NCBI RefSeq assembly: GCF_001648355.1
Contig: NZ_LXSL01000016.1
Location: 1 to 64,000, forward strand
Reading direction: 5' to 3'
Length of the DNA: 64,000 bases
Source of the DNA: Eikenella longinqua
GTDB taxonomy: Bacteria > Pseudomonadota > Gammaproteobacteria > Burkholderiales > Neisseriaceae
Positions 42,765-50,908 of the stretch are shown in pieces. Numbering within the stretch: the stretch's first letter is position 1; each line of letters begins with the position of its first letter. The translations under genes were made by a program, and so were the position numbers. The notes below the pieces were generated by a model that was not told where the DNA came from, searched no databases, and worked only from the letters and a program-made list of their open reading frames with translations.

Positions 42765-43043
42765 TCACGGCCATTTCCGCCATTGAGGCAAAATAACCAA
42801 AACAAACAATGTTTGCTGATCCGCTTCATGGCGGTACACCAAGCGGTAGCGGGCGGGATACAGCTCACGCGTGCCTTCCACTATGCCGGCTTTGCCCATG
42901 GCCGGTTGCAGGGAGGCCAAGGCGAGCAGTTGGCGGATTTCGGCATCGGCTTTGCGGGCAGAAGCGAGGCCGGCATAATCTGCGCGGGCGGCCAGCAGCT
43001 GCAAACGCTGCCGCTGCGCCCGTTTGCTCCAAACGGTTTTCAC
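42765..43043 (-). CDS. ParE/RelE-family toxin
   Basis: 92 residues, start MKTVWSKRAQRQRLQLLAAR, with a central RELYPARYRLVYRHEADQQT and a terminal strand FVLVILPQWRKWP. This is the ParE/RelE fold of type II toxins (gyrase inhibitor or mRNA interferase; which is not decidable here). Its ATG overlaps the antitoxin stop by four bases (ATGA), so translation is coupled. Length is normal. Confidence 0.8.
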   Translation of the reverse strand: MKTVWSKRAQRQRLQLLAARADYAGLASARKADAEIRQLLALASLQPAMGKAGIVEGTRELYPARYRLVYRHEADQQTLFVLVILPQWRKWP

Positions 43044-43300
43044 GCTTCGGCTTTCTCAGCTTGCGCAAGCCAGGCATCGACTTGCGCATCGGCTTCACTG
43101 CCGCTGAGGATTTGCTCGGCGGCAATATCGGCCATACCGCGCTCCACTTCGGCGCGCACGTAGGCTTCATAGCGCTGGCGTTCAACAAAGTCGCGCATAA
43201 ATTCGCGTACCAGCTGTGAGGCATTGCGATCGCTGATACGGGCGGCTTCCATAAAGGCTTCTTTTTCCGAATCAGCGATATTCATAATGAATTGTGCCAT
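43040..43300 (-). CDS. Antitoxin of the ParDE/RelBE-like module
   Basis: 86 residues. N-terminal ribbon-helix-helix (AQFIMNIADSEKEAFMEAAR) for DNA binding and a C-terminal acidic tail (SEADAQVDAWLAQAEKAEA) for toxin neutralisation. GGAGTACATT precedes ATG 43300. First gene of the pair. A 19-base palindrome just upstream is the likely autoregulatory operator. Confidence 0.8.
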   Translation of the reverse strand: MAQFIMNIADSEKEAFMEAARISDRNASQLVREFMRDFVERQRYEAYVRAEVERGMADIAAEQILSGSEADAQVDAWLAQAEKAEA

Positions 43301-43316
43301 AATGTACTCCTGAAAA

Positions 43317-43335
43317 TATATATACAGTATATATA
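43317..43335. promoter_or_regulatory. Palindromic operator of the toxin-antitoxin operon
   Basis: TATATATAC-A-GTATATATA is a perfect palindrome, 16 bases upstream of the antitoxin start, overlapping its AT-rich promoter. Confidence 0.6.
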
Positions 43336-43346
43336 AAACATACGGT

Positions 43347-43387
43347 GCAAACAAGGCTACCTGAAAATTTCAGGTAGCCTTGTTTGC
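43347..43387. terminator. Perfect 20-base inverted repeat around a DUS pair
   Basis: GCAAACAAGGCTACCTGAAA faces TTTCAGGTAGCCTTGTTTGC with one central base. Placed after proQ on the minus strand. Confidence 0.65.
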
Positions 43388-43398
43388 CTACGGACGGC

Positions 43399-43893
43399 TT
43401 ATTCGGCAGCCGGCGCGGGGGGTTCCGCCACGCTGGCAGCGGCCGGCGCTTCGGTCACGGCTTCGGCAGTTGCAACCGCCGCCGGGGCTTCGGCTTCGCC
43501 GGCCTCGGCAGCTTGTTTTTCAGCCTGCTTGGCGGCTTGGCGGGCGAGCATTTCCTGCACGGCGGGGTGTTGCTTGGCGATTTCCTGCTCCTCGGGGGTG
43601 ACTTCGCCTTTGAAGCGGTTGTTCAGGTCGAAGCGTTTGCCACCGCGTGCCAGCGATTTGAGGTAGCGCGGGCGGCGGCAGTGGTTGGAGAGGACGCGGG
43701 CGATGAGGGCGGGATCGTATTGCGGCAGGGCGGCCACGAGGTCTTTGTCGATGCCGAGCGCGAGGGGTTTGAAGCGTTTGAACACGTCGTATTTGCCGTA
43801 GATGTGGTCGGCAATGAGGTCGGTTTGCTTTTTCTTGCTCATGGTTTGCACGGCAGATTTGAGGGCGGCTCCCAAGGCGGTTTCTTGTGTCAT
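43399..43893 (-). CDS. proQ: ProQ/FinO-domain RNA chaperone (minimal ProQ)
   Basis: 164 residues. One FinO domain (~30-120: KKKQTDLIADHIYGKYDVFK, RVLSNHCRRPRYLKSLARGG, RFDLNNRFKGEVTPEEQEIA), then an Ala/Glu/Pro-rich tail. Binds structured sRNAs and mRNA 3' ends. The short form is like the neisserial minimal ProQ but carries a longer disordered tail. ATG 43893 fits the domain start; longer in-frame starts look non-coding. Confidence 0.87.
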   Translation of the reverse strand: MTQETALGAALKSAVQTMSKKKQTDLIADHIYGKYDVFKRFKPLALGIDKDLVAALPQYDPALIARVLSNHCRRPRYLKSLARGGKRFDLNNRFKGEVTPEEQEIAKQHPAVQEMLARQAAKQAEKQAAEAGEAEAPAAVATAEAVTEAPAAASVAEPPAPAAE

Positions 43894-44028
43894 GATGGGG
43901 TTACTCGTATAGGGGAGTGAATGGCGGGATTGTGGCACAGAAAGGGCGGTTTTGGCGAATAAAATCGGGCAGGCGGCACGCAAATACAACGCTTGCCGGC
44001 GCTTTTGGGCAGCCTTTACCCGGCGGGC

Positions 44029-44517
44029 TTATTCTTCGGGGGGTAGCGCCATGGCGAGCACGTTTTGCCGCTGCTGTTCGCGGAAGACGGCGAGCTTGTC
44101 TGCGAGCTCAGGATTGCCGTTGGCAAGCAGGGCTACGGCAAACAGGGCGGCGTTGGCGGCGCCGGCTTCGCCGATGGCGAAGGTGGCCACAGGGATGCCT
44201 TTGGGCATTTGCACGATGGAGAGCAGGGAATCTTCGCCGTGCAGGTATTTGCTGGGCACGGGCACGCCGAGCACGGGCAGGGTGGTTTTGGCGGCCACCA
44301 TGCCGGGCAGGTGGGCGGCGCCGCCGGCTCCGGCGATGATGGCTTGCAGGCCGCGCTCGCGGGCGGTTTCGGCGTATTCAAACATGAGGTCGGGCGTGCG
44401 GTGGGCGGAGACGACGCGGGTTTCGTGGGCGATACCGAATTGGGTGAGCACGGCGGCGGCGTGCTGCATCACGGCCCAGTCGCTGTTGCTGCCCATGATG
44501 ATGCCGATTTGGGTCAT
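44029..44517 (-). CDS. purE: N5-carboxyaminoimidazole ribonucleotide mutase PurE
   Basis: 162 residues, flavodoxin-like. Moves the carboxyl group in purine synthesis (N5-CAIR to CAIR). Motifs: IGIIMGSNSDWAVM at the N-terminus, RVVSAHRTPDLMFEYA, AGAGGAAHLPGMVAA, and PVPSKYLHGEDSLLSIVQMP. Class I bacterial form. purK is not adjacent. ATG 44517 follows AAGGAACACC. Confidence 0.95.
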   Translation of the reverse strand: MTQIGIIMGSNSDWAVMQHAAAVLTQFGIAHETRVVSAHRTPDLMFEYAETARERGLQAIIAGAGGAAHLPGMVAAKTTLPVLGVPVPSKYLHGEDSLLSIVQMPKGIPVATFAIGEAGAANAALFAVALLANGNPELADKLAVFREQQRQNVLAMALPPEE

Positions 44518-44618
44518 TGGGTGTTCCTTGTGATTTGGGGTCAGGGGCTACCTAAAATTTCAACTTCGCTGACGCTGCGCTTTTCAGGTAGCCTGAAATG
44601 CTGCAAAGTGTGGTGCGC

Positions 44619-44858
44619 TTAAATCAAACCGTGTGCGCTGAGCTTTTTGCGCAGGGTGTTGCGGTTGAGGCCGAGCACTTGGGCGGCTTTGGATTGGTTG
44701 CCTTCGCAGTGCGCCATCACGCAGCGCAGCAGGGGCAGTTCCACCTGCTGCAACACCATGTGGTACACGTCGTGGGCGGGCTCGCCGTCGAGGTCGGCGA
44801 AGTATTGCTGCAAGCTGTTTTCGATACAAGTGATGATATGGCTGTTCTGCCGGAGCAT
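44619..44858 (-). CDS. fis: Fis-family DNA-binding protein
   Basis: 79 residues. The N-terminal half mediates dimerisation (YHMVLQQVELPLLRCVMAHC) and the C-terminal helix-turn-helix is SKAAQVLGLNRNTLRKKLSA. Fis bends DNA and activates stable RNA promoters. Shorter than E. coli Fis (98) but typical for betaproteobacteria. GGAGAG precedes ATG 44858. Follows dusB by about 100 bases on the same strand, the conserved dusB-fis order. Confidence 0.92.
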   Translation of the reverse strand: MLRQNSHIITCIENSLQQYFADLDGEPAHDVYHMVLQQVELPLLRCVMAHCEGNQSKAAQVLGLNRNTLRKKLSAHGLI

Positions 44859-44960
44859 GGTTGCTCTCCTTATTATTGTGATGTGAAACCGGTGTTTGGG
44901 CCAAACGGCTTGCTTCGCGGCGGCGCGATGAAGGCGGGTGGGCTGCGGAAGAAAAGCGGT

Positions 44961-45974
44961 TTAGCCATCGGCGTTCTGCCGCCAGGGGCAGGGCCAGTGT
45001 TCGTGTCGGGCGGACTGCGCGGCGAGGAAGGCGGCCAGGGTGTCATATTGTTCGGCGGCGCTGTTTAGCGTGTTCAGGCGGCGGCGTTCGCTTTCGCCAT
45101 CGGGCAGGTCGGCCAGATACCAGCCAATATGTTTGCGGGCGATGCGCATGCCGGCGGGCTCGCCGTAAAACTCGTGCATGGCGCGGATGTGGCCGAGCAG
45201 GGCGGCGGAGGCTACCTGAAAAGGCAGCGGCGGCGGCAGGCTGCCGTGCACCAAATAATGCACCACATCGCGAAACAGCCAGGGCCGGCCTTGGGCGGCG
45301 CGGCCGATCATGATGCCGTCGGCGCCGGTGTTAGCCAGCACGCGCGCGGCTTTCTGCGGGCTGTCGATGTCGCCGTTGGCCCACACGGGGATGGAAAGGC
45401 GGCTTTTGGCTTCGGCAATCAGGCCGTATTCGGCTTGGCCGCGGTACATTTGGGTGCGGGTGCGGCCGTGGATGGCGATGGCGGCAATACCGGCTTCTTC
45501 GGCCAGGCGGGCGATGGTGAGGATGTTTTTGTGTTCGTCGTGCCAGCCCAGGCGGGTTTTGAGCGTAACGGGCACCTCCACGGCGCGCACCACGGCGTTT
45601 AAAATTTCGGCCACCAGCGGCTCGTTTTGCAGCAGGGCGCTGCCGGCGAGCACTTGGCACACTTTCTTGGCCGGGCAGCCCATGTTGATGTCGATGAGCT
45701 GCGCGCCCTGCGCCACGTTGTAGCGGGCGGCTTCGGCCATCTGCGCGGGATCGCTGCCGGCAATCTGCACGGCAATCACGCCGCTTTCACCGCTGTGGTT
45801 GGCGCGGCTGAGGGTTTTGCGCGTGTTTTGCAGCTCGGGGTTGCTGCTGATCATCTCTCCCACCGCCCAGCCGGCGCCGAATTGGCGTGCCAGCATGCGG
45901 AAAGGTTTGTCGGTGATGCCGGCCATCGGCGCGAGTGCCACGGCGGGGGAAACGGTGTAGGGGCCGAGTTGCAT
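44961..45974 (-). CDS. dusB: tRNA-dihydrouridine synthase DusB
   Basis: 337 residues, FMN-dependent TIM barrel. Reduces uridines in the tRNA D-loop. Signatures: ALAPMAGITDKPFR, INMGCPAKKVC with the catalytic cysteine, TLKTRLGWHDEH, and IAIHGRTRTQMYRG. The start at 45974 (MQLGPYTVSPAVAL) follows homologues; an in-frame ATG at 46007 would add 11 residues. One DUS is coded inside as PFQVASAA. Upstream gene of the dusB-fis unit. Confidence 0.92.
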   Translation of the reverse strand: MQLGPYTVSPAVALAPMAGITDKPFRMLARQFGAGWAVGEMISSNPELQNTRKTLSRANHSGESGVIAVQIAGSDPAQMAEAARYNVAQGAQLIDINMGCPAKKVCQVLAGSALLQNEPLVAEILNAVVRAVEVPVTLKTRLGWHDEHKNILTIARLAEEAGIAAIAIHGRTRTQMYRGQAEYGLIAEAKSRLSIPVWANGDIDSPQKAARVLANTGADGIMIGRAAQGRPWLFRDVVHYLVHGSLPPPLPFQVASAALLGHIRAMHEFYGEPAGMRIARKHIGWYLADLPDGESERRRLNTLNSAAEQYDTLAAFLAAQSARHEHWPCPWRQNADG

Positions 45975-46217
45975 AACGGTGCCGAATGTAAAGTTGGGAT
46001 TGTACATTTTTCAGGCAATCTCTCCAAGTGCGGCGCGGCGTGGAGGCTACCTGAAAAATGGTTCCGGCTTGTGGCGCGCCGTGATAATAATTTGAATTGT
46101 TTGACGGAAATTAATGCTTGCCGCGCCAGCTTCGCTTGCTTACAATGCGGCGCCTTATGTGTTGCCGCGATGATGGTTGCGTGGCGGCGTTTTTGCTTTT
46201 TTTGCTTTGCAGAAGCT

Positions 46218-46262
46218 GCTATTTTTCAGGTAGCCCCGCCGCGTTTGAGGCTACCTGAAAAA
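46218..46262. repeat. Inverted DUS pair before the phosphatase gene
   Basis: ATTTTTCAGGTAGCC faces GGCTACCTGAAAAAT, 31 bases upstream of the phosphatase start. Confidence 0.55.
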
Positions 46263-46293
46263 TAAATTAACGATAAAACAGGATACACACCAA

Positions 46294-46911
46294 ATGAACA
46301 AATCTTGGATAAGCAGCCTGATTGTGCTGTTGGCTTTGGCCGCCTGCGCCCAAGCGCCGGCACAGGCGCAGACTCAGACACAAGCGCCGGCAGCTTCGAC
46401 CGGACAGGCCGCTTGGGCGGAGCCGGTGCACAAAGAAGCCAACCTCTATCGGGTGGACAGCAAGCTCTACCGCAGCGAGCAGCCGGTGGCCGAAGATGCC
46501 GAGAAATTGCAGTCGCTCGGCATCAAAAGCGTGGTGAACCTGCGCTATTTCAACCGCAGCGCCGACCGCAAAGTGCTGGCCGACCAAGGCATCGAGCTCT
46601 TCAACCGCCCGCTGCTCACTTGGCGGATCAGCCCGCGCCAAGTGGCGGAAACGCTGTATCTTATCGAGCAGCGACAGGCCGCCGGGCCGGTGTTGGTCCA
46701 CTGCTACCACGGCGCCGACCGCACCGGCCTGATCGCCGGCATGTACCGCATCATCTATCAGGGCTGGAGCGTGGAGCACGCCAAAAATGAAATGCGCCAC
46801 GGCCCCTATGGCTTCCACAGCATCTGGCGCAATATCGAAGATTTGTTTACCGAAGAGAAAGTGGGCGAAGTGCGCGCGCATTTGCAGCAGTTGCACGCGC
46901 AGGGCAGATAA
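46294..46911 (+). CDS. Dual-specificity/tyrosine phosphatase-like lipoprotein
   Basis: 205 residues. Lipobox LAAC (Cys18) and a Gln/Ala-rich linker precede the phosphatase domain. The P-loop is VLVHCYHGADRTGLIAG, with catalytic Cys137 and Arg143 (C-x5-R). The early segment LYRSEQP ... KSVVNLRYFNRSADRK matches the DSP family of bacterial envelope phosphatases. Membrane anchored facing the periplasm; substrate unknown. Monocistronic. Confidence 0.82.
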   Translation: MNKSWISSLIVLLALAACAQAPAQAQTQTQAPAASTGQAAWAEPVHKEANLYRVDSKLYRSEQPVAEDAEKLQSLGIKSVVNLRYFNRSADRKVLADQGIELFNRPLLTWRISPRQVAETLYLIEQRQAAGPVLVHCYHGADRTGLIAGMYRIIYQGWSVEHAKNEMRHGPYGFHSIWRNIEDLFTEEKVGEVRAHLQQLHAQGR

Positions 46912-46914
46912 GGC

Positions 46915-46995
46915 TTGAGGCTACCTGAAAACTGTATATGCAGGCTTCAACGAAGCGAAAACAAGCCAAGCAGGTTTCTGCGAAGCCAAAAATCA
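46915..46995. repeat. DUS plus mosaic repeat modules
   Basis: DUS, GGCTTCAACGAAGCGAAAAC, then CAGGTTTCTGCGAAGCCAAA. Same module order as other copies. Confidence 0.5.
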
Positions 46996-47045
46996 TCCGC
47001 ATCCCTGCCCGCCGCAATCCTTATCCCAGCCATCCGGAGCACCCC

Positions 47046-47455
47046 ATGCCCTTCCCTGTTGATCCCCAATACATCCAAGCCGCCGAACAAGCCCTCGGCA
47101 TCCAGTTCCCGCCGCGCTTCAAAGCCCGGCTCGCGGCCGAAAACGGCGGCGAAATCCTGCTCGAGCCCGGCAACGAAGACAGAGCAGCTTCCTGCTCCTG
47201 CCCGTGTTCGACACTTCCGACAAAAAACGCCTTCGCCGCACCTGCAACCACATTGCCAAAGAAACCGCTGCCGCCCGCCAAAGCTGGCCTGGCTTCCCCG
47301 CCCAAGCCGTCGTGATCGGCGACAACCAATGCGGCGAGCTGCTCGTGCTCCTGCCCCAATCCCCGCAGCAGCTCGGCGAAACCCTGTTTGTTTGGTCGAG
47401 CGACGGCGGCGGGCTGGAAGAAGCGGCTGACAGCATTGATGATTTGGCAGAATAA
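47046..47455 (+). pseudogene. SMI1/KNR4-like protein gene with a frameshift
   Basis: The first frame reads MPFPVDPQYIQAAEQALGIQ, then FPPRFKARLAAENGGEILLE up to PGNED. The expected continuation FLLLPVFDTSDKKRLRRTCN is in another frame and runs to 47455 (ETLFVWSSDGGGLEEAADSI). One base lost near 47178-47190 explains it. SMI1/KNR4 domains are common in immunity proteins to contact-dependent toxins, but no toxin lies nearby. Real lesion or sequencing error. Confidence 0.65.
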
Positions 47456-47473
47456 ACCCGCATTGTCGCGCCA

Positions 47474-47517
47474 ATTTTTCAGGTAGCCTCCGGCATATTG
47501 GAGGCTACCTGAAAATT
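47474..47517. terminator. Inverted DUS pair after the SMI1-like gene
   Basis: AATTTTTCAGGTAGCCTCC faces GGAGGCTACCTGAAAATT. Confidence 0.55.
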
Positions 47518-47689
47518 CTAGCTTCAGCGAAATTCACGAATCGCCCCAACTTTGTGGCAGCCAAGTTTCAGCCAGCTTTGGTTTTTCAGCTTGCCGCCCA
47601 AACTACGGCTGCTGCCAGCAGAATAAAAGTTGGGTGGCTTTTGGAATCTAATATCGCTTTTTTATCAAACAATTTAATGTAGATTGTAT

Positions 47690-48055
47690 ATGGACTTAAT
47701 TTTTACAAAAGATTTTTTTCGAGATGGTAGCAACTTATTTTGGCGTACGTTTTGAAGAAACCGAAGGTTATGAAGGCTTTGTCTGGTTAGCATATTTTTT
47801 AATGGATGATGGGGGAACTCGGATTCAGCACTTGTTAGAAATGTCTGAAATCCTATTGAAGGAAATATTAGAAAAAGTGCCTAATGGTATCGAGGTTGAA
47901 CAATATCGGGAGCACTTCGGCGTTATCGTTGGCAAAGAAATGACAAAATAGACAGCCTATTAACGGATGAAATCGTAGTGGTTATGCCAACTAAAATCGT
48001 GATAGAAAAATTGAAAGAATGTATTTCTTTCATTAAGCAGAATTATGATGTTTAA
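47690..48055 (+). pseudogene. AT-rich broken gene, two compensating frameshifts
   Basis: Three pieces read as one protein: MDLIFTKDFFRDGSN from ATG 47690; then TYFGVRFEETEGYEGFVWLA, YFLMDDGGTRIQHLLEMSEI ... IVGKEM in a second frame (open 47724-47951); then DKIDSLLTDEIVVVMPTKIV ... SFIKQNYDV back in the first frame to 48055. Total about 120 residues, acidic, no signal peptide. The family is unknown; size and composition resemble small immunity proteins. Much lower GC than the flanks. The middle piece alone could be a 75-residue ORF. Confidence 0.45.
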
Positions 48056-48366
48056 GCAAAAATAGATTCAGCAAAACAAACAGCACCCGGCATACCTGCC
48101 GCACATATCCTGCTCCATACATAAAGGACAAAGGCTACCTGAAAGCGTGAGCTTCAACGCAGTAAAACGGACAAAGTGAGTTTTCTGCGAAGCAAAAACA
48201 TCGGCTTCAACCGATCGAAAACAAATAAACGAGTTCCCGCCAAGCCAAAACCCCCGCCCCGCGTAAAAAGCAGTAAAACCCGCCGTCTGTTTGCGCCTGC
48301 CGCTTCATTGCCCCACTGCTTTCAGGTAGCCTTAGGCCGTTCCAGTTATCCCTCCCCCGATACAGC
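48056..48366. other. Gap before ltgA with mosaic repeat copy
   Basis: A DUS at ~48132, GAGCTTCAACGCAGTAAAAC, GAGTTTTCTGCGAAGCAAAA and GGCTTCAACCGATCGAAAAC to ~48221, then a DUS near 48322. No gene seen. Confidence 0.55.
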
Positions 48367-50211
48367 ATGAAAAAACACACCCTCGCCCTCCTCTCCGCCG
48401 CCCTGCTCACCGCCTGCACCAGCCAAACCGAAACTCCCGTCGAGCCCCTCAACGCAGAAGGCAGCGCCGTCCAGCTGCCCGGCGGCCGCCGCAGCGATTC
48501 CGAAGACAAAGTGCTGGCCGACTACCAGCTCTTCCAATCCGCCCAAGCCGCCCTCAAACAAGGCGACGGCAGCCAAGCCGCCCAATTCCTCGCCCAAGCC
48601 CAGCCCAGCGCCATGGCCGACAGCCTGCGCAACCAATGGCTCAAACAGCTCGGCCGCAACGGCCAATGGCAAGAGTTTGCCCAACAATACAACCGCCTGA
48701 AGCCCGCCGCCCGCGATAAAGAAACCCGCTGCTACGCCGCGCTGGCCGGCCTGGAAAACCAAAATGCCGCCCAAGAAGCCCTGAGCGAACTCGGCCGCCA
48801 GCCCGAAGGCTGCAACCGCCTGCTCGAACAACTCGCCGCCCAAGGCAAGCTCCCCGCCGAAGCCGCCTGGCGGCGCGTGCGCGGCCTATTGGCCAACAAC
48901 CAAATCACCGATGCCCGCCGCCTTGCCGCCGCCCTCGGCTCGCCCCTGCCCGAACCGCTAAACAGCGCCCTGCCCGACAGCCAAGGCGGCCGCGAAGCCC
49001 TGCTGCACAGCGTTATCGGCCAAAATGCCCGCAAACAGGCCGACGCCGCCGACCGCCTGCGCAGCCTCGCCCCCAGCCTCAGCCCGGCGCAAACCGGCTT
49101 CGGCTGGGCCATCCTCGGCCACCACTACGCGCTGAACCAGCGCTTCCCCGCAGCGCTCTCCGCCTTCAACCAAGCCGACCGCAGCCAGCTCAGCCACACC
49201 CATTGGGAATGGTATGCCCGCAGCGCCCTGCGCCTCGGCCGTTGGCAAGATTTGCAAAACATCATCGCCGCCATGCCCGAAAAACTGCGCGCCGACCCCG
49301 CTTGGCAATACTGGCTAGCCCGCAGCCTGGCCGCTGGCGGCGACAACGCCCAAGCCCAGCAGCACTACCGCCAGGCCGCCGCCTCCGGCCGCAATTTCTA
49401 CGCCCTGCTCGCCACCGAAGCCATCGGCGGCCAAGTGAACACCCGCAATAACGCCGCCGAGCCCGGCAGCAGCCAAACCGCCCAAGTGGCCGCCGACGGC
49501 GCCGTGGCCCGCGCGCTCAGCCTGTTCCGCGTCTCCCAGCGCAGCGGCGATTGGGACATGCGCAAGCAAGCTCAAGCCGAATGGCGCTACGCCGTGGAAG
49601 GCTACAACGAGCCCGCCCTGCTCGCCGCCTCCAAGCTCGCCCACGACGCCGGCTTCTACGAAATGGGCATCTACGCCGCCGATAAAACCCACAATCAAAT
49701 CAACTACAACCTGCGCTACATCGCCCCCTTCCGCGACAGCGTAACCCGCTACGCCACCCAAGCCAACGTTGATCCCGCCTGGGCCTACGGCATCATCCGC
49801 CAAGAAAGCCGCTTCATGATCGGCGTGCGCTCCCGCGTGGGCGCCACCGGCCTGATGCAGGTGATGCCCGCCACCGCCCGCGAAATCGCCGGCAAAATCG
49901 GCATGGATCCCGCCGAGCTGCACAGCATCGAAGGCAACATCCGCATGGGCACCTGGTATCTCGGCGACGCGCGCAACCGGCTGGGCAGCGAAGTGCTCGC
50001 CACCGCCGGCTACAACGCCGGCCCCGGCCGCGCCCGCAACTGGCAGGCCGCCAGCCCGCTCGAAGGCGCGGTATACGCCGAAACCATCCCCTTCGACGAA
50101 ACCCGCGACTACGTGAAGCGCGTGATGGCCAACGCCACCTACTACGCCAGCCTCTTCAACGAGCCGCACACCTCCCTCACCCGCCGCATGGGCACCATCC
50201 CCGCCCGCTAA
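48367..50211 (+). CDS. ltgA: Soluble-type lytic murein transglycosylase lipoprotein (LtgA/Slt70)
   Basis: 614 residues. Lipobox LTAC (Cys17), then a long alpha-helical superhelical U-domain (~45-440), then the catalytic domain with Glu480 in GIIRQESRF, followed by GATGLMQVMPATA and AGYNAGPGRARNW. Cleaves peptidoglycan to 1,6-anhydro products, feeding NagZ (also in this window) and releasing cytotoxic fragments in Neisseria. Full length. Preceded by repeat-rich DNA. Confidence 0.92.
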   Translation: MKKHTLALLSAALLTACTSQTETPVEPLNAEGSAVQLPGGRRSDSEDKVLADYQLFQSAQAALKQGDGSQAAQFLAQAQPSAMADSLRNQWLKQLGRNGQWQEFAQQYNRLKPAARDKETRCYAALAGLENQNAAQEALSELGRQPEGCNRLLEQLAAQGKLPAEAAWRRVRGLLANNQITDARRLAAALGSPLPEPLNSALPDSQGGREALLHSVIGQNARKQADAADRLRSLAPSLSPAQTGFGWAILGHHYALNQRFPAALSAFNQADRSQLSHTHWEWYARSALRLGRWQDLQNIIAAMPEKLRADPAWQYWLARSLAAGGDNAQAQQHYRQAAASGRNFYALLATEAIGGQVNTRNNAAEPGSSQTAQVAADGAVARALSLFRVSQRSGDWDMRKQAQAEWRYAVEGYNEPALLAASKLAHDAGFYEMGIYAADKTHNQINYNLRYIAPFRDSVTRYATQANVDPAWAYGIIRQESRFMIGVRSRVGATGLMQVMPATAREIAGKIGMDPAELHSIEGNIRMGTWYLGDARNRLGSEVLATAGYNAGPGRARNWQAASPLEGAVYAETIPFDETRDYVKRVMANATYYASLFNEPHTSLTRRMGTIPAR

Positions 50212-50463
50212 TCCGCTGCGCGCACAAAACCGGTTTCAGCCAGCCTCCTCCGGCAAAGAGGCTACCTGAAACCGATTTTTTATTTCTCCATACCGCCATC
50301 AAGCGTTCCCAAGTATCCCAATCTGTTTGGCCGACAGATTTCCAGGTAGCCTCAAGCACACAACAGGCTACCTGAAAATCCATACCTTGTTATCCCACTC
50401 CTGCGGCAATATATCCCTTCAGGTACAATACCGCAGTAATTTCGCCCACCCACGGAGCCAGCC

Positions 50464-50808
50464 ATGAGCCGCCACAGCCTGCAAAACCCCGAACTCGCCA
50501 ACTACACCTTCCTGCAAGACCTCTACAACGACAACACCTTCCCCTTCGAATTCACCCAACGCGGCGAAGAGATCCTGGCCAACACCTGCCGCCAAATCGA
50601 AGCCAACCCGCCATCCGATGTCGAAAGCCTCTACCTCATCACCCAAGCCGCCACCGAGCGCTTCAACAACCTGCGCGACGAATTCGACATCGAAGGCGGC
50701 GACACCCTGCGCGACGCCCTGGCCAACGACCTCGCCTACATCGCCCAATGCTACGGCATCTACGACACCGACACCGAGCGCCTTACCGCCACCCAAGACA
50801 ACTGGTAA
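50464..50808 (+). CDS. DUF5713-like protein
   Basis: 114 residues, acidic, all helical by eye. NYTFLQDLYNDNTFPFEF, ANTCRQIEANPPSDVESLYL, and DLAYIAQCYGIYDTDTERLT match what I recall of DUF5713; no function known. ACGGAGCC precedes the ATG. Alone between DUS. Confidence 0.65.
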   Translation: MSRHSLQNPELANYTFLQDLYNDNTFPFEFTQRGEEILANTCRQIEANPPSDVESLYLITQAATERFNNLRDEFDIEGGDTLRDALANDLAYIAQCYGIYDTDTERLTATQDNW

Positions 50809-50908
50809 CCCCGCCAATGCAAAAGGCTACCTGAAAACCAAGCCTCGATGCCCGAAACCACCCAAACCGTTTTAACCCAAAAGGCTACCTGAAAACCAAA
50901 AGAACCCC

